From Mycobacterium sp. ACS4331 (lineage in GTDB: Bacteria > Actinomycetota > Actinomycetes > Mycobacteriales > Mycobacteriaceae): a stretch of 57,130 nucleotides of DNA. The translations under genes were made by a program, and so were the position numbers. Positions 7,995-17,926 of this stretch are shown in pieces; within the stretch, counting starts at the first letter, position 1; each line of letters opens with the position of its first letter. The stretch covers positions 1 through 57,130 of the forward strand of contig NZ_LZHW01000017.1 in assembly GCF_001667265.1 (NCBI RefSeq). Direction: 5' to 3'. The notes under the pieces are model-generated. The model was given only the letters and a program-made list of their open reading frames with translations, did not search any database and was not told the origin of the DNA.

Positions 7995-9239
7995 TCAGGA
8001 CACTGGATCGCGGGTGATCGGGCAGGTCATGCAGTGCCCGCCACCGCGGCCGCGGCCCAGCTCGGCACCCACGATCGTGATCACCTCGACGCCGGCCCTG
8101 CGCAGCAGCGAGTTGGTGTGGGTGTTGCGGTCGTAGGCGAAGACCACCCCCGGTTCGACGGCCACCAGGTTGTTGCCGCTGTCCCACTGCTGCCGTTCGG
8201 AGTCGTACTTGGTGCCGCCGGTCTCCACCACGCGCAGCTCCGGGAGGCCCAGGGCCGCGGCCACGACCTCCACGAACGGCTTGTTCTCCTCGATGACCGC
8301 GACACCGGGTTCGGCGTCGTCGGGCACCAGGGTGAACGGCGCGATGTTGTCGACGATCTCGGGGTACACCGTCACCACATCCCGGTCGGCGAAGGTGAAC
8401 ACCGTGTCGAGGTGCATCGCCGCCCGCAGTTTCGGCATACCGGCCACAATCACCTTCTCGGCGACGTTGTTGGCGAACAGTTCGGTGGCCACCTGCGTGA
8501 TGGCCTGGCGCGAGGTCCGCTCGCTCATTCCGATCAGCACCACTCCGTTGCCCGGGATCAGGACGTCGCCGCCCTCGAAAGTCGCCAGCCCCCAGGACTT
8601 CTCGGGGTCTCCCCACCAGACCGTGGAACCGACGAAGTCCGGGTGGAACTCGTAGATCGCCTTCATCAGCAGGGTCTCGTCGTGCCGCGCGGGCCAGAAC
8701 AGCGGGTTCAACGTCAGGCCGCCGTAGATCCAGCACGTGGTGTCACGCGTGTAGAGCGTGTTCGGCAGTGGCGGCATGAGGTATTCGGTGACCCCGGTGT
8801 CCTCGCGGGCCAACGCGCGGTATCCGCGGCCGAGGTCGGGGGGAAGGTCCCGCGTGGACATCCCGCCGATGAGGAAATCGGTGAGGCGCCGCGGCACGAG
8901 TTCGTCGAGGAACGCCCGGGTTTCGTCGACCAGGCCCAACCCGACTTCGTTGGGCACGATCTTGCGGTCCAGAAGCCAGTCCCTGGCCTCGGGCATCTCC
9001 ATGGTCTCGGTCAGCAGGTCGTGCAGTTCGACGACCTCGACACCGCGGTCGCGCATCTTGTCCATGAAGTCGAAGTGGTCACGCCTGGCGTTCTGCACCC
9101 ACAGGACGTCGTCGAACAGCAGGGCGTCACAGTTCGTCGGGGTCAGTCGCTCATGCGCCAGCCCCGGTGAGCACACCAGGACCTTGCGCAGGGTGCCGAC
9201 TTCGGAGTGGACACCGTAGGTGTCGGACGGTCTGCTCAT
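7995..9239 (-). CDS. arcA: Arginine deiminase
   Basis: 414 aa, the usual length. It hydrolyses arginine to citrulline and ammonia. Active-site motifs of the family are present: [12 protein letters not shown], the histidine region [13 protein letters not shown], and the C-terminal nucleophile in [14 protein letters not shown] (about C403). The N-terminal [17 protein letters not shown] is also characteristic. GAGAGGA precedes the ATG. It is the third gene of a minus-strand operon behind the NhaC and APC genes, with a 12-bp gap. No arcB or arcC is seen in the window, so the classical ATP-yielding pathway is not complete here. Confidence 0.95.
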   Translation of the reverse strand: MSRPSDTYGVHSEVGTLRKVLVCSPGLAHERLTPTNCDALLFDDVLWVQNARRDHFDFMDKMRDRGVEVVELHDLLTETMEMPEARDWLLDRKIVPNEVGLGLVDETRAFLDELVPRRLTDFLIGGMSTRDLPPDLGRGYRALAREDTGVTEYLMPPLPNTLYTRDTTCWIYGGLTLNPLFWPARHDETLLMKAIYEFHPDFVGSTVWWGDPEKSWGLATFEGGDVLIPGNGVVLIGMSERTSRQAITQVATELFANNVAEKVIVAGMPKLRAAMHLDTVFTFADRDVVTVYPEIVDNIAPFTLVPDDAEPGVAVIEENKPFVEVVAAALGLPELRVVETGGTKYDSERQQWDSGNNLVAVEPGVVFAYDRNTHTNSLLRRAGVEVITIVGAELGRGRGGGHCMTCPITRDPVS

Positions 9240-9251
9240 ACGTCGTCCTCT

Positions 9252-10706
9252 CTAGATCTGGATGGAACCGGACACAAGGCCGTACACCCCGGCGATCGCA
9301 CCGGCGACGATCACCAGGAACAGCAGCAGTTCAACCGGACGGAACACCCGCAGCCCGCGCTGCCTGCGGGCCATCCAATACAGCAGCGCGCCAGGCGCAT
9401 AGAGGATGCAGGACAACAGCAGATGGTCCAGACCGGCCGCATACACGAGGAACAGCGTGTAGAAGGTCGCAATCGCGGCGATGATCATGTCCGGCACAAG
9501 TGAGCGCCGGTCGTCATACGTCTCGCGGGTGATGGTCAGCTTCAACGCATAGCCGGCGGCCAGCAGATACGGGATCAACGCCAGCGCCGCGGTCAGGTCC
9601 AGCATGAAATCGAGGGCGTTGTCGGAGAACAACAGCAGGAGCAGCAGCAGCTGCACCAGTCCGCCCGCCATGATGAGTGCGTTGACGGGTGCGCCGTTGG
9701 CGTTCTCGCGCGCCAGGAAACGGGGCATGTCGTCGGATTTGGCGGGAATGTAGAGGATCTCAGCGGCCATCAGCGTCCAGGCCAGATAGGCGCCCAGCAC
9801 CGACAGGATGACACCGAGCCGGATCAGCACGGAACCCCAGGGGCCGACGACGGACTCCAACACCGATGCCATCGACGGTTGCGGCGTCTCGGCCAACTCC
9901 GACTGCGACATCACGCCGTACGACGACAGGGTCACCAGCATGAACACCGAGAGCACCGCCAGGAAGCCGATCACCGTGGCACGACCCACGTCGGCGCGCT
10001 TGCGGGCGAACCGGGAGTAGACGCTCGCGCCCTCGATGCCGAGGAACACGAAAACCGTGATCAGCATCGTGCCCTTGGCCTGCTCGAAGAGCGAGGCCCA
10101 GGAGTAGTCTCCGTCTCCGCCCCAGAAGTTTCCGGTGAAGACGTCGGCTTTGAACGCGATGCCGACGATCAGGATGAACATCAGGATCGGGACGACCTTG
10201 GCCCAGGTCGCGATCCGGTTGATGATCGCGGCCTCCTTGACCCCGCGCAGGATCAGGTAGAAGAACAGCCACACCCCGATCGAGGAGATCACCACCGCGA
10301 TCACGGTGGAACCGTCGCCGAGGGCCGGGAACAGCGCCGGGAACAGCGAACCCAGCGTGGCCATGATGAGCACCCAGTAGGAGGTGTTGCCCGCACATGC
10401 CGACGCCCAGAATCCGAACGCCGAGTTGAATCCCACATAGTCGCCGAAACCCGCCTTGGCGTAGGCGAAGATGCCGGCGTCCAGGTCGGGCTTGCGTGAG
10501 GCCAAGCGCTGGAAGACGAACGCCAGCATCAGCATTCCGGCGCCGGCGATGGTCCAGGCGATCAGCGCGCCGGCCACCCCGGCCTCGGTGGCGAAGCGGC
10601 GGGGCAGAAGGAAGACGCCGGATCCGATCATCGATCCGACCACCATGGCGGTCAGTGTCGGCAGGCTGACCTTGTTGTCGGTGTGCTGCTTCTCGGTGGT
10701 GCTCAT
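9252..10706 (-). CDS. APC-family basic amino acid antiporter (arginine/ornithine type)
   Basis: 484 aa with about 12 to 13 hydrophobic segments. The N-terminus LPTLTAMVVGSMIGSGVFLL carries the G-S-G-I/V-F signature of the APC superfamily, basic amino acid/polyamine antiporter group. It probably brings arginine in and exports ornithine or citrulline for the neighbouring deiminase. GGAAGGGG precedes the ATG, and the start overlaps the upstream stop (ATGA at 10703-10706), so it is coupled to the NhaC gene. The exact exchange partner cannot be read from sequence. Confidence 0.88.
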   Translation of the reverse strand: MSTTEKQHTDNKVSLPTLTAMVVGSMIGSGVFLLPRRFATEAGVAGALIAWTIAGAGMLMLAFVFQRLASRKPDLDAGIFAYAKAGFGDYVGFNSAFGFWASACAGNTSYWVLIMATLGSLFPALFPALGDGSTVIAVVISSIGVWLFFYLILRGVKEAAIINRIATWAKVVPILMFILIVGIAFKADVFTGNFWGGDGDYSWASLFEQAKGTMLITVFVFLGIEGASVYSRFARKRADVGRATVIGFLAVLSVFMLVTLSSYGVMSQSELAETPQPSMASVLESVVGPWGSVLIRLGVILSVLGAYLAWTLMAAEILYIPAKSDDMPRFLARENANGAPVNALIMAGGLVQLLLLLLLFSDNALDFMLDLTAALALIPYLLAAGYALKLTITRETYDDRRSLVPDMIIAAIATFYTLFLVYAAGLDHLLLSCILYAPGALLYWMARRQRGLRVFRPVELLLFLVIVAGAIAGVYGLVSGSIQI

Positions 10707-12190
10707 GACGCCCCTTCCGAATCGGGATCAGGCTGTGCGGCAATGACTCTGAATCCGGTGAACCCGTACAGCACGCTGAGCGCCGGGCTGAAGATGTTGA
10801 AGAACGCAAACGGCAGATACGCCAGCGTGGAGACCCCCAGCACCGCACTCATGAACGCGCCGCAGGAGTTCCACGGGACCAGCGGTGAGGTCACGGTCGC
10901 ACTGTCGGCGGCAAGCCGGGACAGATTCTGCGGCGCCAGACCGCGATTGGCGAACTCAGCGCGGAACATCCGGCTCGGCAGCACCAGGGCGATGTACTGG
11001 TCCCCCGCCACCACGTTGAGGCCGAAGCCGAAGCCGAACACCGTCAGGTAGAGCCTGCCGCGGCCCTTCGCCTTCGCGATCGCGGGCAGCACGATGCGAT
11101 CGATCAGCCCCAACTCCTCCAGCAGCGCGCCGAAGGTCACGGCCGCGATGATGAGCCAGATGGTCAGCAGCATGCTGTCCATGCCGCCGCGGGACAGCAG
11201 ACTGTCGATCTCCCCGATGCCCGAGTTCATGCTGAACCCATTGGCCATGGTGGTCCAGACCGCCTGCACCGAGCCGACGACAACGTCTGCGCTGCCACCG
11301 ATCTCCCGCACGAAGCCCTCGACGACCTCGCGCTGCAGCAGCACTGCCTGCACTCCGGCGAACAGGCTGGCGGCGAGCAGCGCCAACGACGCCGGGACCT
11401 TGCGGATCGAGAGCACCGCCAACAACACCAGCGGCAGCAGGTTCAGCGGGGTGATCCAGAAGATATCCCCGAGCTTGGCCAGCTCGACCTGATCGCTGAC
11501 CGTGTTGTGTACGGGTGGGCCCGCCACCCCGAGCAGCGTGAAGCACAGTGCGGCAGCGATGAACGCCGGCACGCAGGTCCAGGCCTGGGCGCGGATGTGG
11601 GTGTAGAGGTCGACGCCCACCAGCTGAGAGGTCAGGATTGTGGTCTCCGACAGCGGCGAGAGCTTGTCGCCGAGGTAGGCACCGGAGATCACCGCGCCCG
11701 CGGTGATGGCCGTCGACACCCCCAGCACTCCCGCGATGCCCACGAGTCCCACCCCGATGGTGGCCGAGGTGGTCCAGGAGCTGCCGATCGACAGTGCCAC
11801 CACCCCGCAGATGCAGGCCGCGGCGACGTAGAAGAATCCCGGCGACAGGGCCTGGATTCCGTAGTACACCAGCGTCGGGATGGTTCCTGACAGGTTCCAC
11901 GTGCCGATCAGGGCGCCGACCGCAAGCAGGATGAACAACGCACTGGTGATCGATGACAGGGCGCCCTGACCGGCCTCCTGCACCGCGGTCCAGGCGTGCC
12001 CGTTCTTCATGCCGATCAACGCCGCCACGGCGCAGCACATGACCAGCGCGACCTGGATCGGCCCGTCGAGGGCACGCATACCGAAAAGTGCGAGCGCCGA
12101 GGCGATCAGAACCGCGAGGACGACCAACGGGATCAGCGCGTCGAGCAGCGACGGGGACTTCAACGACCGCACGTCCTGATCGCCCGACAC
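10703..12190 (-). CDS. nhaC: NhaC-family Na+/H+ antiporter
   Basis: About 495 aa from a GTG at 12190; an in-frame ATG at 12244 would add 18 polar residues. Many hydrophobic helices are present, and family-like motifs include SIGSSWTTSATIGVGLVGIA (about 130-150) and AITAGAVISGAYLGDKLSPL. It should exchange protons against sodium or an organic cation; some members carry malate/lactate or similar solutes. As first gene of the arginine operon it may balance pH when deiminase releases ammonia (inference). A 14-bp palindrome lies about 75 bp upstream. Confidence 0.82.
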   Translation of the reverse strand: MSGDQDVRSLKSPSLLDALIPLVVLAVLIASALALFGMRALDGPIQVALVMCCAVAALIGMKNGHAWTAVQEAGQGALSSITSALFILLAVGALIGTWNLSGTIPTLVYYGIQALSPGFFYVAAACICGVVALSIGSSWTTSATIGVGLVGIAGVLGVSTAITAGAVISGAYLGDKLSPLSETTILTSQLVGVDLYTHIRAQAWTCVPAFIAAALCFTLLGVAGPPVHNTVSDQVELAKLGDIFWITPLNLLPLVLLAVLSIRKVPASLALLAASLFAGVQAVLLQREVVEGFVREIGGSADVVVGSVQAVWTTMANGFSMNSGIGEIDSLLSRGGMDSMLLTIWLIIAAVTFGALLEELGLIDRIVLPAIAKAKGRGRLYLTVFGFGFGLNVVAGDQYIALVLPSRMFRAEFANRGLAPQNLSRLAADSATVTSPLVPWNSCGAFMSAVLGVSTLAYLPFAFFNIFSPALSVLYGFTGFRVIAAQPDPDSEGAS

Positions 12191-12265
12191 GTCGAACCCC
12201 CTGCCCCCAGGCCGAAAACCAGCCGTGCGGGACGCTATCAGCATCCGGGCGCCCGCGCGCGTTAT

Positions 12266-12279
12266 TGACCTCCAGGTCA
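12266..12279. promoter_or_regulatory. Candidate operator of the nhaC-APC-arcA operon
   Basis: TGACCTCCAGGTCA is an inverted repeat with perfect 6-bp arms and a 2-bp spacer. It lies between the SHOCT gene stop (12303) and the nhaC start (12190). Size and symmetry suit a dimeric regulator; which one is unknown. Confidence 0.45.
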
Positions 12280-12302
12280 GTTCAGTGAATCGCTTCCGCC
12301 AC

Positions 12303-13142
12303 TCACAGATCGGCGAGTATCTGCTGGCGTTTTTCGGTGTACTCGTCCTGCGTGATCGCGCCCGTGGCGCGCAGGGTCTCGAGCTGCTGCAGTCGTTCGG
12401 CGGTCGACGGCGACGGGGGCGCCATCACCGGCGGGGCGGCCAGGGGTGCTCCCGCCGGCGTTGCCTCCGGGGCGGCCTGAGGTGGCGCGACGGCTCCGCG
12501 GACGATCGCCATCACCTGCTGGCGCACGCCAGGATGGGAACGGATGTCGATGGTCGAGGTCATCGGGATTCCGTTGTCCTTCAGGATCCGCAGAATGTCC
12601 ATCAGCGGAGCGGCCTGCCCCGAGAGATCGTAGGTGCGGCCGTCCTCGTCGAGGGTGAACTGTGCGGGCACCACACCGCTCACCAAAGCGCTTCGGTTCC
12701 AGTCGATCTGGAGATTCTGCGTCCCGGGTTCGACCAGAACGACGAGGTGGCGCGATGTCAGCATCGGCAGCCGGCCGATGGATCCGATCACCCTGTCCTC
12801 GGCGGTGAAGGGCGCCAGCCCGGGCGCCTCCACCTGCAGGGTCAGCTTCACGAGCGGTTGATCGTTGATGCGCGTACCGGTTTCGGTCATACCGACGATC
12901 CGCGCCAGCGCCAGGATGCCGTGCTGTTCGAGCAGGCTCGCCTTGGCCGCGGCGTTGGCACCGTAGTTGGCCAGCCACAGCGCGGCCAGCACATCGAGTG
13001 CGGTCACGACCAGACCGGTCCAGAACATCCACTTCAGCAGCGGATCTGCGCCGAGGGCGAAGTACACCACGAGGAAGATCGGGCCCACCAGACCACCGCA
13101 CAGCAGCACCGTGACCTGCGCCTTGAGATAACGCACCAGCAT
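12303..13142 (-). CDS. SHOCT-domain membrane protein (Rv0686-like)
   Basis: 279 aa from the ATG at 13142, which has GGAAGG upstream; the open frame extends further to 13211 but would start inside the tuf terminator. Two adjoining hydrophobic helices lie in the first 70 residues (VTVLLCGGLVGPIFLVVYFA and a second near WMFWTGLVVTALDVLAALW). A cytosolic beta-rich middle follows, then a Pro/Ala linker and a C-terminal SHOCT motif (LQQLETLRATGAITQDEYTE, then KRQQILADL). SHOCT motifs often occur in stress or protein-quality-control membrane proteins. Function unknown. Confidence 0.8.
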   Translation of the reverse strand: MLVRYLKAQVTVLLCGGLVGPIFLVVYFALGADPLLKWMFWTGLVVTALDVLAALWLANYGANAAAKASLLEQHGILALARIVGMTETGTRINDQPLVKLTLQVEAPGLAPFTAEDRVIGSIGRLPMLTSRHLVVLVEPGTQNLQIDWNRSALVSGVVPAQFTLDEDGRTYDLSGQAAPLMDILRILKDNGIPMTSTIDIRSHPGVRQQVMAIVRGAVAPPQAAPEATPAGAPLAAPPVMAPPSPSTAERLQQLETLRATGAITQDEYTEKRQQILADL

Positions 13143-13197
13143 TCGCGGACATCCTTCCCCCGATGGATCTCGCGCAAGAGTAACGCAGGCGTGAATG

Positions 13198-13238
13198 CAG
13201 AAGTCCCCCATTTCCCGATGGTAAATGGGGGACTTCTG
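13198..13238. terminator. Strong terminator hairpin downstream of tuf
   Basis: A 16-bp perfect stem pairs CAGAAGTCCCCCATTT (13198-13213) with its complement at 13223-13238 around a 9-base loop. There is no T-tract, as is usual in mycobacteria. It lies just past the repeat array behind tuf and ends the str operon. Confidence 0.85.
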
Positions 13239-13243
13239 TCAGA

Positions 13244-13350
13244 TCAGATTCCGCAGGCGGAACCTACTTAGATGATCCCGTAGGCGGAGCCTACTTAGAT
13301 GATCCCGTAGGCGGAGCCTACTTAGATGATCCCGTAGGCGGAGCCTACTT
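13244..13350 (-). repeat. 27-bp repeat array (3 copies plus 1 degenerate) at the 3' end of tuf
   Basis: Three near-identical 27-bp units at 13271-13297, 13298-13324 and 13325-13350 follow a diverged unit at about 13244-13270. On the tuf strand each contains the hairpin GTAGGCTCCGCCTAC (6-bp stem) and a copy of the ATCATC..AAGTAG gene end. Because 27 is a multiple of three, the tuf stop is followed in frame by further TAG stops, each after the same eight codons (APPTGSSK). The diverged unit keeps a hairpin by other bases (TTCCGCCTGCGGAA). Confidence 0.9.
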
Positions 13351-14535
13351 GATGATCTTGGTGACCCGGCCGGCGCCGACGGTGCGGCCACCCTCGCGGA
13401 TCGCGAAGCGCAGACCCTCGTCCATGGCGACGGGCTGGATCAGCTTCACGGAGATGTCGGTGTTGTCACCGGGCATCACCATCTCGGTGCCCTCCGGCAG
13501 CGTCACAACACCGGTCACGTCGGTGGTGCGGAAGTAGAACTGCGGACGGTAGTTGTTGAAGAACGGCGTGTGGCGGCCGCCCTCGTCCTTGGACAGGATG
13601 TAGACGCTGCCCTCGAACTCGGTGTGCGGGGTGGTGGTGCCGGGCTTGACGACAACCTGGCCACGCTCGACGTCCTCGCGCTTGATGCCACGAACCAGCA
13701 GACCGACGTTGTCACCGGCCTGGCCCTGATCGAGCAGCTTGCGGAACATCTCGACACCGGTGACGGTGGTCTTGGTCGTGTTGGGACGGATGCCGACGAT
13801 CTCGACTTCCTCGTTCACGTTGATCACGCCACGCTCGACGCGACCGGTGACCACGGTGCCACGGCCGGTGATGGTGAAGACGTCCTCGACGGGCATCAGG
13901 AACGGCTTGTCGGTCTCGCGGACCGGATCCGGGATCGACTCGTCGACCGCGTCCATCAGATCCTCGACGGACTTGACCCACTTCGGGTCACCCTCGAGGG
14001 CCTTGAGCGCCGACACCCGGATGACCGGGGCGTCCTCGTCGAAGTCCTGGGCGGCCAGCAGTTCGCGGACCTCCATCTCGACGAGCTCGAGCAGCTCCTC
14101 GTCGTCGACCATGTCGGCCTTGTTCAGCGCGACCAGGATGTAGGGCACACCGACCTGACGACCCAGCAGCACGTGCTCACGGGTCTGCGGCATCGGGCCG
14201 TCGGTGGCGGCGACCACCAGGATCGCGCCGTCCATCTGGGCGGCACCGGTGATCATGTTCTTGATGTAGTCAGCGTGACCGGGGGCGTCGACGTGCGCGT
14301 AGTGACGCTTCTCGGTCTGGTACTCCACGTGGGAGATGTTGATCGTGATACCGCGCTGACGCTCCTCGGGCGCATTGTCGATCTGGTCGAATGCGCGCGA
14401 CTCGTTCAACTCCGGGTACTTGTCGTGCAGAACCTTGGTGATTGCTGCAGTCAGCGTGGTCTTGCCGTGGTCAACGTGACCGATGGTCCCGATGTTGACG
14501 TGCGGCTTCGTCCGCTCGAACTTCGCCTTCGCCAC
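13345..14535 (-). CDS. tuf: Elongation factor Tu
   Basis: 396 aa, full length. The GTPase domain carries [11 protein letters not shown] (about 19-29), [12 protein letters not shown] and NKADMVDD. Beta-barrel domains 2 and 3 follow and the protein ends in GRVTKIIK. It delivers aminoacyl-tRNA to the ribosome as the GTP complex. It is the last gene of rpsL-rpsG-fusA-tuf, 88 bp after fusA. AGGAGG precedes the ATG. The 3' end has been copied into the repeat array downstream. Confidence 0.99.
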   Translation of the reverse strand: MAKAKFERTKPHVNIGTIGHVDHGKTTLTAAITKVLHDKYPELNESRAFDQIDNAPEERQRGITINISHVEYQTEKRHYAHVDAPGHADYIKNMITGAAQMDGAILVVAATDGPMPQTREHVLLGRQVGVPYILVALNKADMVDDEELLELVEMEVRELLAAQDFDEDAPVIRVSALKALEGDPKWVKSVEDLMDAVDESIPDPVRETDKPFLMPVEDVFTITGRGTVVTGRVERGVINVNEEVEIVGIRPNTTKTTVTGVEMFRKLLDQGQAGDNVGLLVRGIKREDVERGQVVVKPGTTTPHTEFEGSVYILSKDEGGRHTPFFNNYRPQFYFRTTDVTGVVTLPEGTEMVMPGDNTDISVKLIQPVAMDEGLRFAIREGGRTVGAGRVTKIIK

Positions 14536-14623
14536 TTCTGTGTCCTCCTGGACTAGTTGGTGCTTTGGTTAAAGCAGTGTGGATTTCTTCAGTTGTGTGG
14601 TCCGTGAAGACCAGTGGGCAGAA

Positions 14624-16726
14624 CTACTCGCCCGTCGCCTTCGCGATGATCTCCTTCGACACGTTCGCCGGAACTTCGGCGTACGAGTCGAACACCATGG
14701 AGTAGTTGGCCCGGCCCTGGGTCTTCGACCGAAGGTCGCCGACATAGCCGAACATCTCCGACAGCGGCACCTGCGCCTTGACGACGCGCGCCCCGCTGCG
14801 CTCCTCCATGGCCTGGATCTGGCCACGGCGGGAGTTCAGGTCGCCGATCACGTCACCCATGTAGTCCTCGGGGGTGATGACCTCGACGGCCATGATCGGC
14901 TCCAGGATGACCGGTTGGGCCTGTCCCGCAGCCTTCTTCATGACCTGAGAACCGGCGATCTTGAAGGCCATCTCAGACGAGTCGACGTCGTGGTAGGCGC
15001 CGTCGAGCAGCGTGACCTTCAGGTTCACCAACGGGTAGCCGGCCAACACGCCGTACTGCATGGCGTCCTGGCAGCCCGCATCCACCGAGGGGATGTACTC
15101 GCGCGGGATACGGCCGCCGGTGACCTTGTTCTCGAACTCGTAGGTCGCACCATCCTCGCCGACGAACGGCTCGAGGTTGATGAGCACCTTCGCGAACTGA
15201 CCCGAGCCACCCGTCTGCTTCTTGTGGGTGAACTCGACGTTCTGGACTGCGCGCTTGATCGTCTCGCGGTAGGCCACCTGCGGCTTGCCGACGTTGGCCT
15301 CGACCTTGAACTCGCGGCGCATGCGGTCCACCAGGATGTCCAGGTGCAGCTCGCCCATACCGCCGATGACGGTCTGGCCGGTCTCCTGATCCAGGTGCAC
15401 CTTGAAGGTCGGATCCTCTTCGGCGAGCTTCTGGATCGCCGTGCCGAGCTTCTCCTGGTCGCTCTTGGTCTTGGGCTCGATGGCCACCTGGATCACCGGA
15501 TCCGGGAAGGTCATCGACTCGAGCACGATCTGCTGGCTGGAGTCGCACAGCGTGTCACCGGTGGTGGTGTCCTTCAGACCGATCACGGCGTAGATGTGAC
15601 CAGCGGAGGCCCGCTCGACCGGGTTCTCCTTGTTGGCGTGCATCTGGAACAGCTTGCCCAGGCGCTCTTTCTTGCCCTTGGTCGAGTTGACGACCTGCGA
15701 GCCGGACTCGACGGTGCCCGAGTACACGCGCACGTAGGTCAGCTTGCCGAAGAACGGGTGCACCGCAATCTTGAACGCCAGCGCCGAGAAGGGCTCGTCG
15801 ACCGACGGCCTGCGGGTGATGACCTCGTCCTCCTTGCCGGGCACGTGGCCCTGCACGGACTCGACGTCCAGCGGCGACGGCAGGTAGTCGATGACGGCGT
15901 CGAGCATGGGCTGAACGCCCTTGTTCTTGAACGCGCTGCCACACAGCACCGGGTACAGATCGCTGGCCACGGTCAGCTTGCGGATCGCGCCCTTGATCTC
16001 GTCGATCGTCAGCTCTTCGCCGCCGAGGTACTTCTCCAGCAGCGCCTCGTCGGTCTCGGCGACCGTTTCGATGAGCTTGGTGCGGTACTCCTCGGCCTTG
16101 TCGGCGAGATCGGCCGGGATCTCCTCGACCTCGTACTTCTCACCGAGGGCGGTCTCACCGCGCCAGACCTTGGCCTTCATCTCGACCAGGTCGATGATGC
16201 CGATGAAGTCGTTCTCGGCGCCGATCGGCAGCTGGATCACCAGCGGGGTGGCGCCCAGGCGCTCCTCGATGGTGCGCACGGTGAAGTAGAAGTCCGCGCC
16301 GAGCTTGTCCATCTTGTTGACGAAGCAGATGCGCGGCACGTCGTACTTGTCGGCCTGGCGCCACACCTGCTCGGACTGCGGTTCGACGCCTTCCTTGCCG
16401 TCGAAGACGGCGACCGCACCGTCGAGCACGCGCAGGGACCGCTCCACCTCGACGGTGAAGTCGACGTGTCCCGGGGTGTCGATGATGTTGATCTGGTTCT
16501 GGTTCCAGAAGCACGTCACGGCAGCGGACGTGATCGTGATGCCACGTTCCTGCTCCTGCTCCATCCAGTCGGTGGTGGAGGCGCCGTCGTGGGTTTCACC
16601 GATCTTGTAGTTGACACCCGTGTAGTACAGGATGCGCTCGGTGGTGGTGGTCTTGCCGGCATCGATGTGAGCCATGATGCCGATGTTGCGGACCTTGCTC
16701 AGGTCGGTGAGCACGTCTTGTGCCAC
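14624..16726 (-). CDS. fusA: Elongation factor G
   Basis: 700 aa from the GTG at 16726. G-domain motifs are [15 protein letters not shown] (G1), [20 protein letters not shown] (G3) and [10 protein letters not shown] (G4). Domains II-V follow, with [14 protein letters not shown] in domain III and [20 protein letters not shown] in domain V. It drives GTP-dependent translocation of tRNA-mRNA and, with ribosome recycling factor, subunit splitting. It is third in the str operon with a 78-bp gap to rpsG. Nothing unusual is seen. Confidence 0.99.
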   Translation of the reverse strand: MAQDVLTDLSKVRNIGIMAHIDAGKTTTTERILYYTGVNYKIGETHDGASTTDWMEQEQERGITITSAAVTCFWNQNQINIIDTPGHVDFTVEVERSLRVLDGAVAVFDGKEGVEPQSEQVWRQADKYDVPRICFVNKMDKLGADFYFTVRTIEERLGATPLVIQLPIGAENDFIGIIDLVEMKAKVWRGETALGEKYEVEEIPADLADKAEEYRTKLIETVAETDEALLEKYLGGEELTIDEIKGAIRKLTVASDLYPVLCGSAFKNKGVQPMLDAVIDYLPSPLDVESVQGHVPGKEDEVITRRPSVDEPFSALAFKIAVHPFFGKLTYVRVYSGTVESGSQVVNSTKGKKERLGKLFQMHANKENPVERASAGHIYAVIGLKDTTTGDTLCDSSQQIVLESMTFPDPVIQVAIEPKTKSDQEKLGTAIQKLAEEDPTFKVHLDQETGQTVIGGMGELHLDILVDRMRREFKVEANVGKPQVAYRETIKRAVQNVEFTHKKQTGGSGQFAKVLINLEPFVGEDGATYEFENKVTGGRIPREYIPSVDAGCQDAMQYGVLAGYPLVNLKVTLLDGAYHDVDSSEMAFKIAGSQVMKKAAGQAQPVILEPIMAVEVITPEDYMGDVIGDLNSRRGQIQAMEERSGARVVKAQVPLSEMFGYVGDLRSKTQGRANYSMVFDSYAEVPANVSKEIIAKATGE

Positions 16727-16804
16727 GGTCGGATTCCCGTTCTTTCGCTCAGTGGTTGAGTGGTGCGCTGACGCCGGCGGCGGTTGAGGTCCGCCGGCAC
16801 CGAG

Positions 16805-17275
16805 TCACCAGCGGTAGTGCGCGAAGGCCCGGTTCGCCTCGGCCATCTTGTGGGTGTCCTCACGCCGCTTCACGGCGGCACCCAGGCCATTGCTGGCGTC
16901 GAGGATCTCGTTGGCGAGACGCTCGACCATGGTCTTCTCGCGACGGGCCTTGGAGAAGCTCACCAGCCAGCGCAGCGCCAGCGTGGTGGAGCGATCCGGG
17001 CGAACCTCGACGGGGACCTGGTAGGTGGCACCACCGACGCGGCGGCTGCGGACCTCAAGAGCCGGCTTGACGTTGTCGAGGGCACGCTTGAGGGTGACGA
17101 CCGGATCGGTGCCGGTCTTCTCGCGGGCCTGCTCCAGCGCACCATAGACAATGCGTTCAGCCAGGGATTTCTTCCCGTCCAGCAGAACCTTGTTGACCAG
17201 CTGGGTCACAAGCTGGGACCCGTACACCGGGTCGTTGACCAGCGGACGCTTCGGCGCGGGGCCCTTGCGCGGCAT
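16805..17275 (-). CDS. rpsG: 30S ribosomal protein S7
   Basis: 156 aa, normal length. [20 protein letters not shown] and the conserved [19 protein letters not shown] loop identify S7, which nucleates the 3' major domain of 16S rRNA in the head of the small subunit. Its ATG overlaps the rpsL stop by one base (TAATG), so translation is coupled. Confidence 0.99.
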   Translation of the reverse strand: MPRKGPAPKRPLVNDPVYGSQLVTQLVNKVLLDGKKSLAERIVYGALEQAREKTGTDPVVTLKRALDNVKPALEVRSRRVGGATYQVPVEVRPDRSTTLALRWLVSFSKARREKTMVERLANEILDASNGLGAAVKRREDTHKMAEANRAFAHYRW

Positions 17276-17649
17276 TAGCTCTTCTCCTTCTTGGCGCCGT
17301 AACGGCTGCGTGCCTGCTTGCGGTTCTTGACACCCTGGGTGTCGAGCGAGCCGCGGATGATCTTGTAACGCACACCCGGCAGGTCCTTCACACGACCACC
17401 GCGCACCAGCACCATCGAGTGCTCCTGCAGGTTGTGGCCCTCACCGGGGATGTACGCGGTGACCTCGACCGCGCTGGTCAGCCTGACGCGGGCGACCTTG
17501 CGAAGCGCCGAGTTCGGCTTCTTCGGGGTCGTGGTGTACACGCGGGTGCACACGCCGCGACGCTGAGGGCTGCCCTTCAGGGCCGCGGTCTTCACCTTGG
17601 CAATCTTGTCGGTGCGACCCTTGCGGACCAGCTGGTTGATGGTTGGCAT
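17275..17649 (-). CDS. rpsL: 30S ribosomal protein S12
   Basis: 124 aa. [17 protein letters not shown] and [17 protein letters not shown] are the two decoding-centre loops. The lysines whose replacement gives streptomycin resistance (K43 and K88 in the usual numbering) are both wild type. S12 helps monitor codon-anticodon pairing. First gene of the str operon, with a leader of about 210 nt from the promoter noted upstream. Confidence 0.99.
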   Translation of the reverse strand: MPTINQLVRKGRTDKIAKVKTAALKGSPQRRGVCTRVYTTTPKKPNSALRKVARVRLTSAVEVTAYIPGEGHNLQEHSMVLVRGGRVKDLPGVRYKIIRGSLDTQGVKNRKQARSRYGAKKEKS

Positions 17650-17757
17650 GTACCGGCTTTCTGTGTTGCTTCCGTGCTTCTTGGTTACTGCTAGGTCTGT
17701 GTACTGCGGTTATACCTCGGTCACGTCCCCCGCGCCCGGGCGTGTCGCACGCGCTCA

Positions 17758-17773
17758 CATCGAGGTGTCGATG
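17758..17773. other. Small hairpin in the rpsL leader
   Basis: CATCGAGGTGTCGATG has perfect 6-bp arms around a 4-base loop. It lies in the 5' leader of the str operon, between the promoter and rpsL. It may be structural; a regulatory role is unproven. Confidence 0.35.
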
Positions 17774-17865
17774 CGAAACTTACACATGCGAATTGGCCCG
17801 GCGTGTGGGCACGCTGGCTTGGATTCAGCGCCGCGTGCACCCGCGTTGGCCAGGCACGAGCTACC

Positions 17866-17893
17866 ACAATACCAGCAGTGAGCAGCCCGACAA
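17866..17893 (-). promoter_or_regulatory. Candidate sigma-A promoter of the str operon
   Basis: On the minus strand TTGTCG (17888-17893) and TATTGT (17866-17871) are 16 bp apart. The -10 matches TANNNT. It precedes rpsL by about 210 nt and lies just before the TetR gene's 3' end. The remaining bases of 17650-17926 hold no ORF I would support. Confidence 0.6.
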
Positions 17894-17926
17894 AACCTGC
17901 GCGTGACCGGTCTATTCGCAGGTCAA

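Noticed and set aside
13244..13350. CRISPR-like array behind tuf
   Set aside because: Units are directly abutting at 27 bp and derived from the tuf 3' end, so no spacers exist.
14579..16759. 726-codon plus-strand open frame
   Set aside because: Antisense shadow of fusA; no recognisable motifs.
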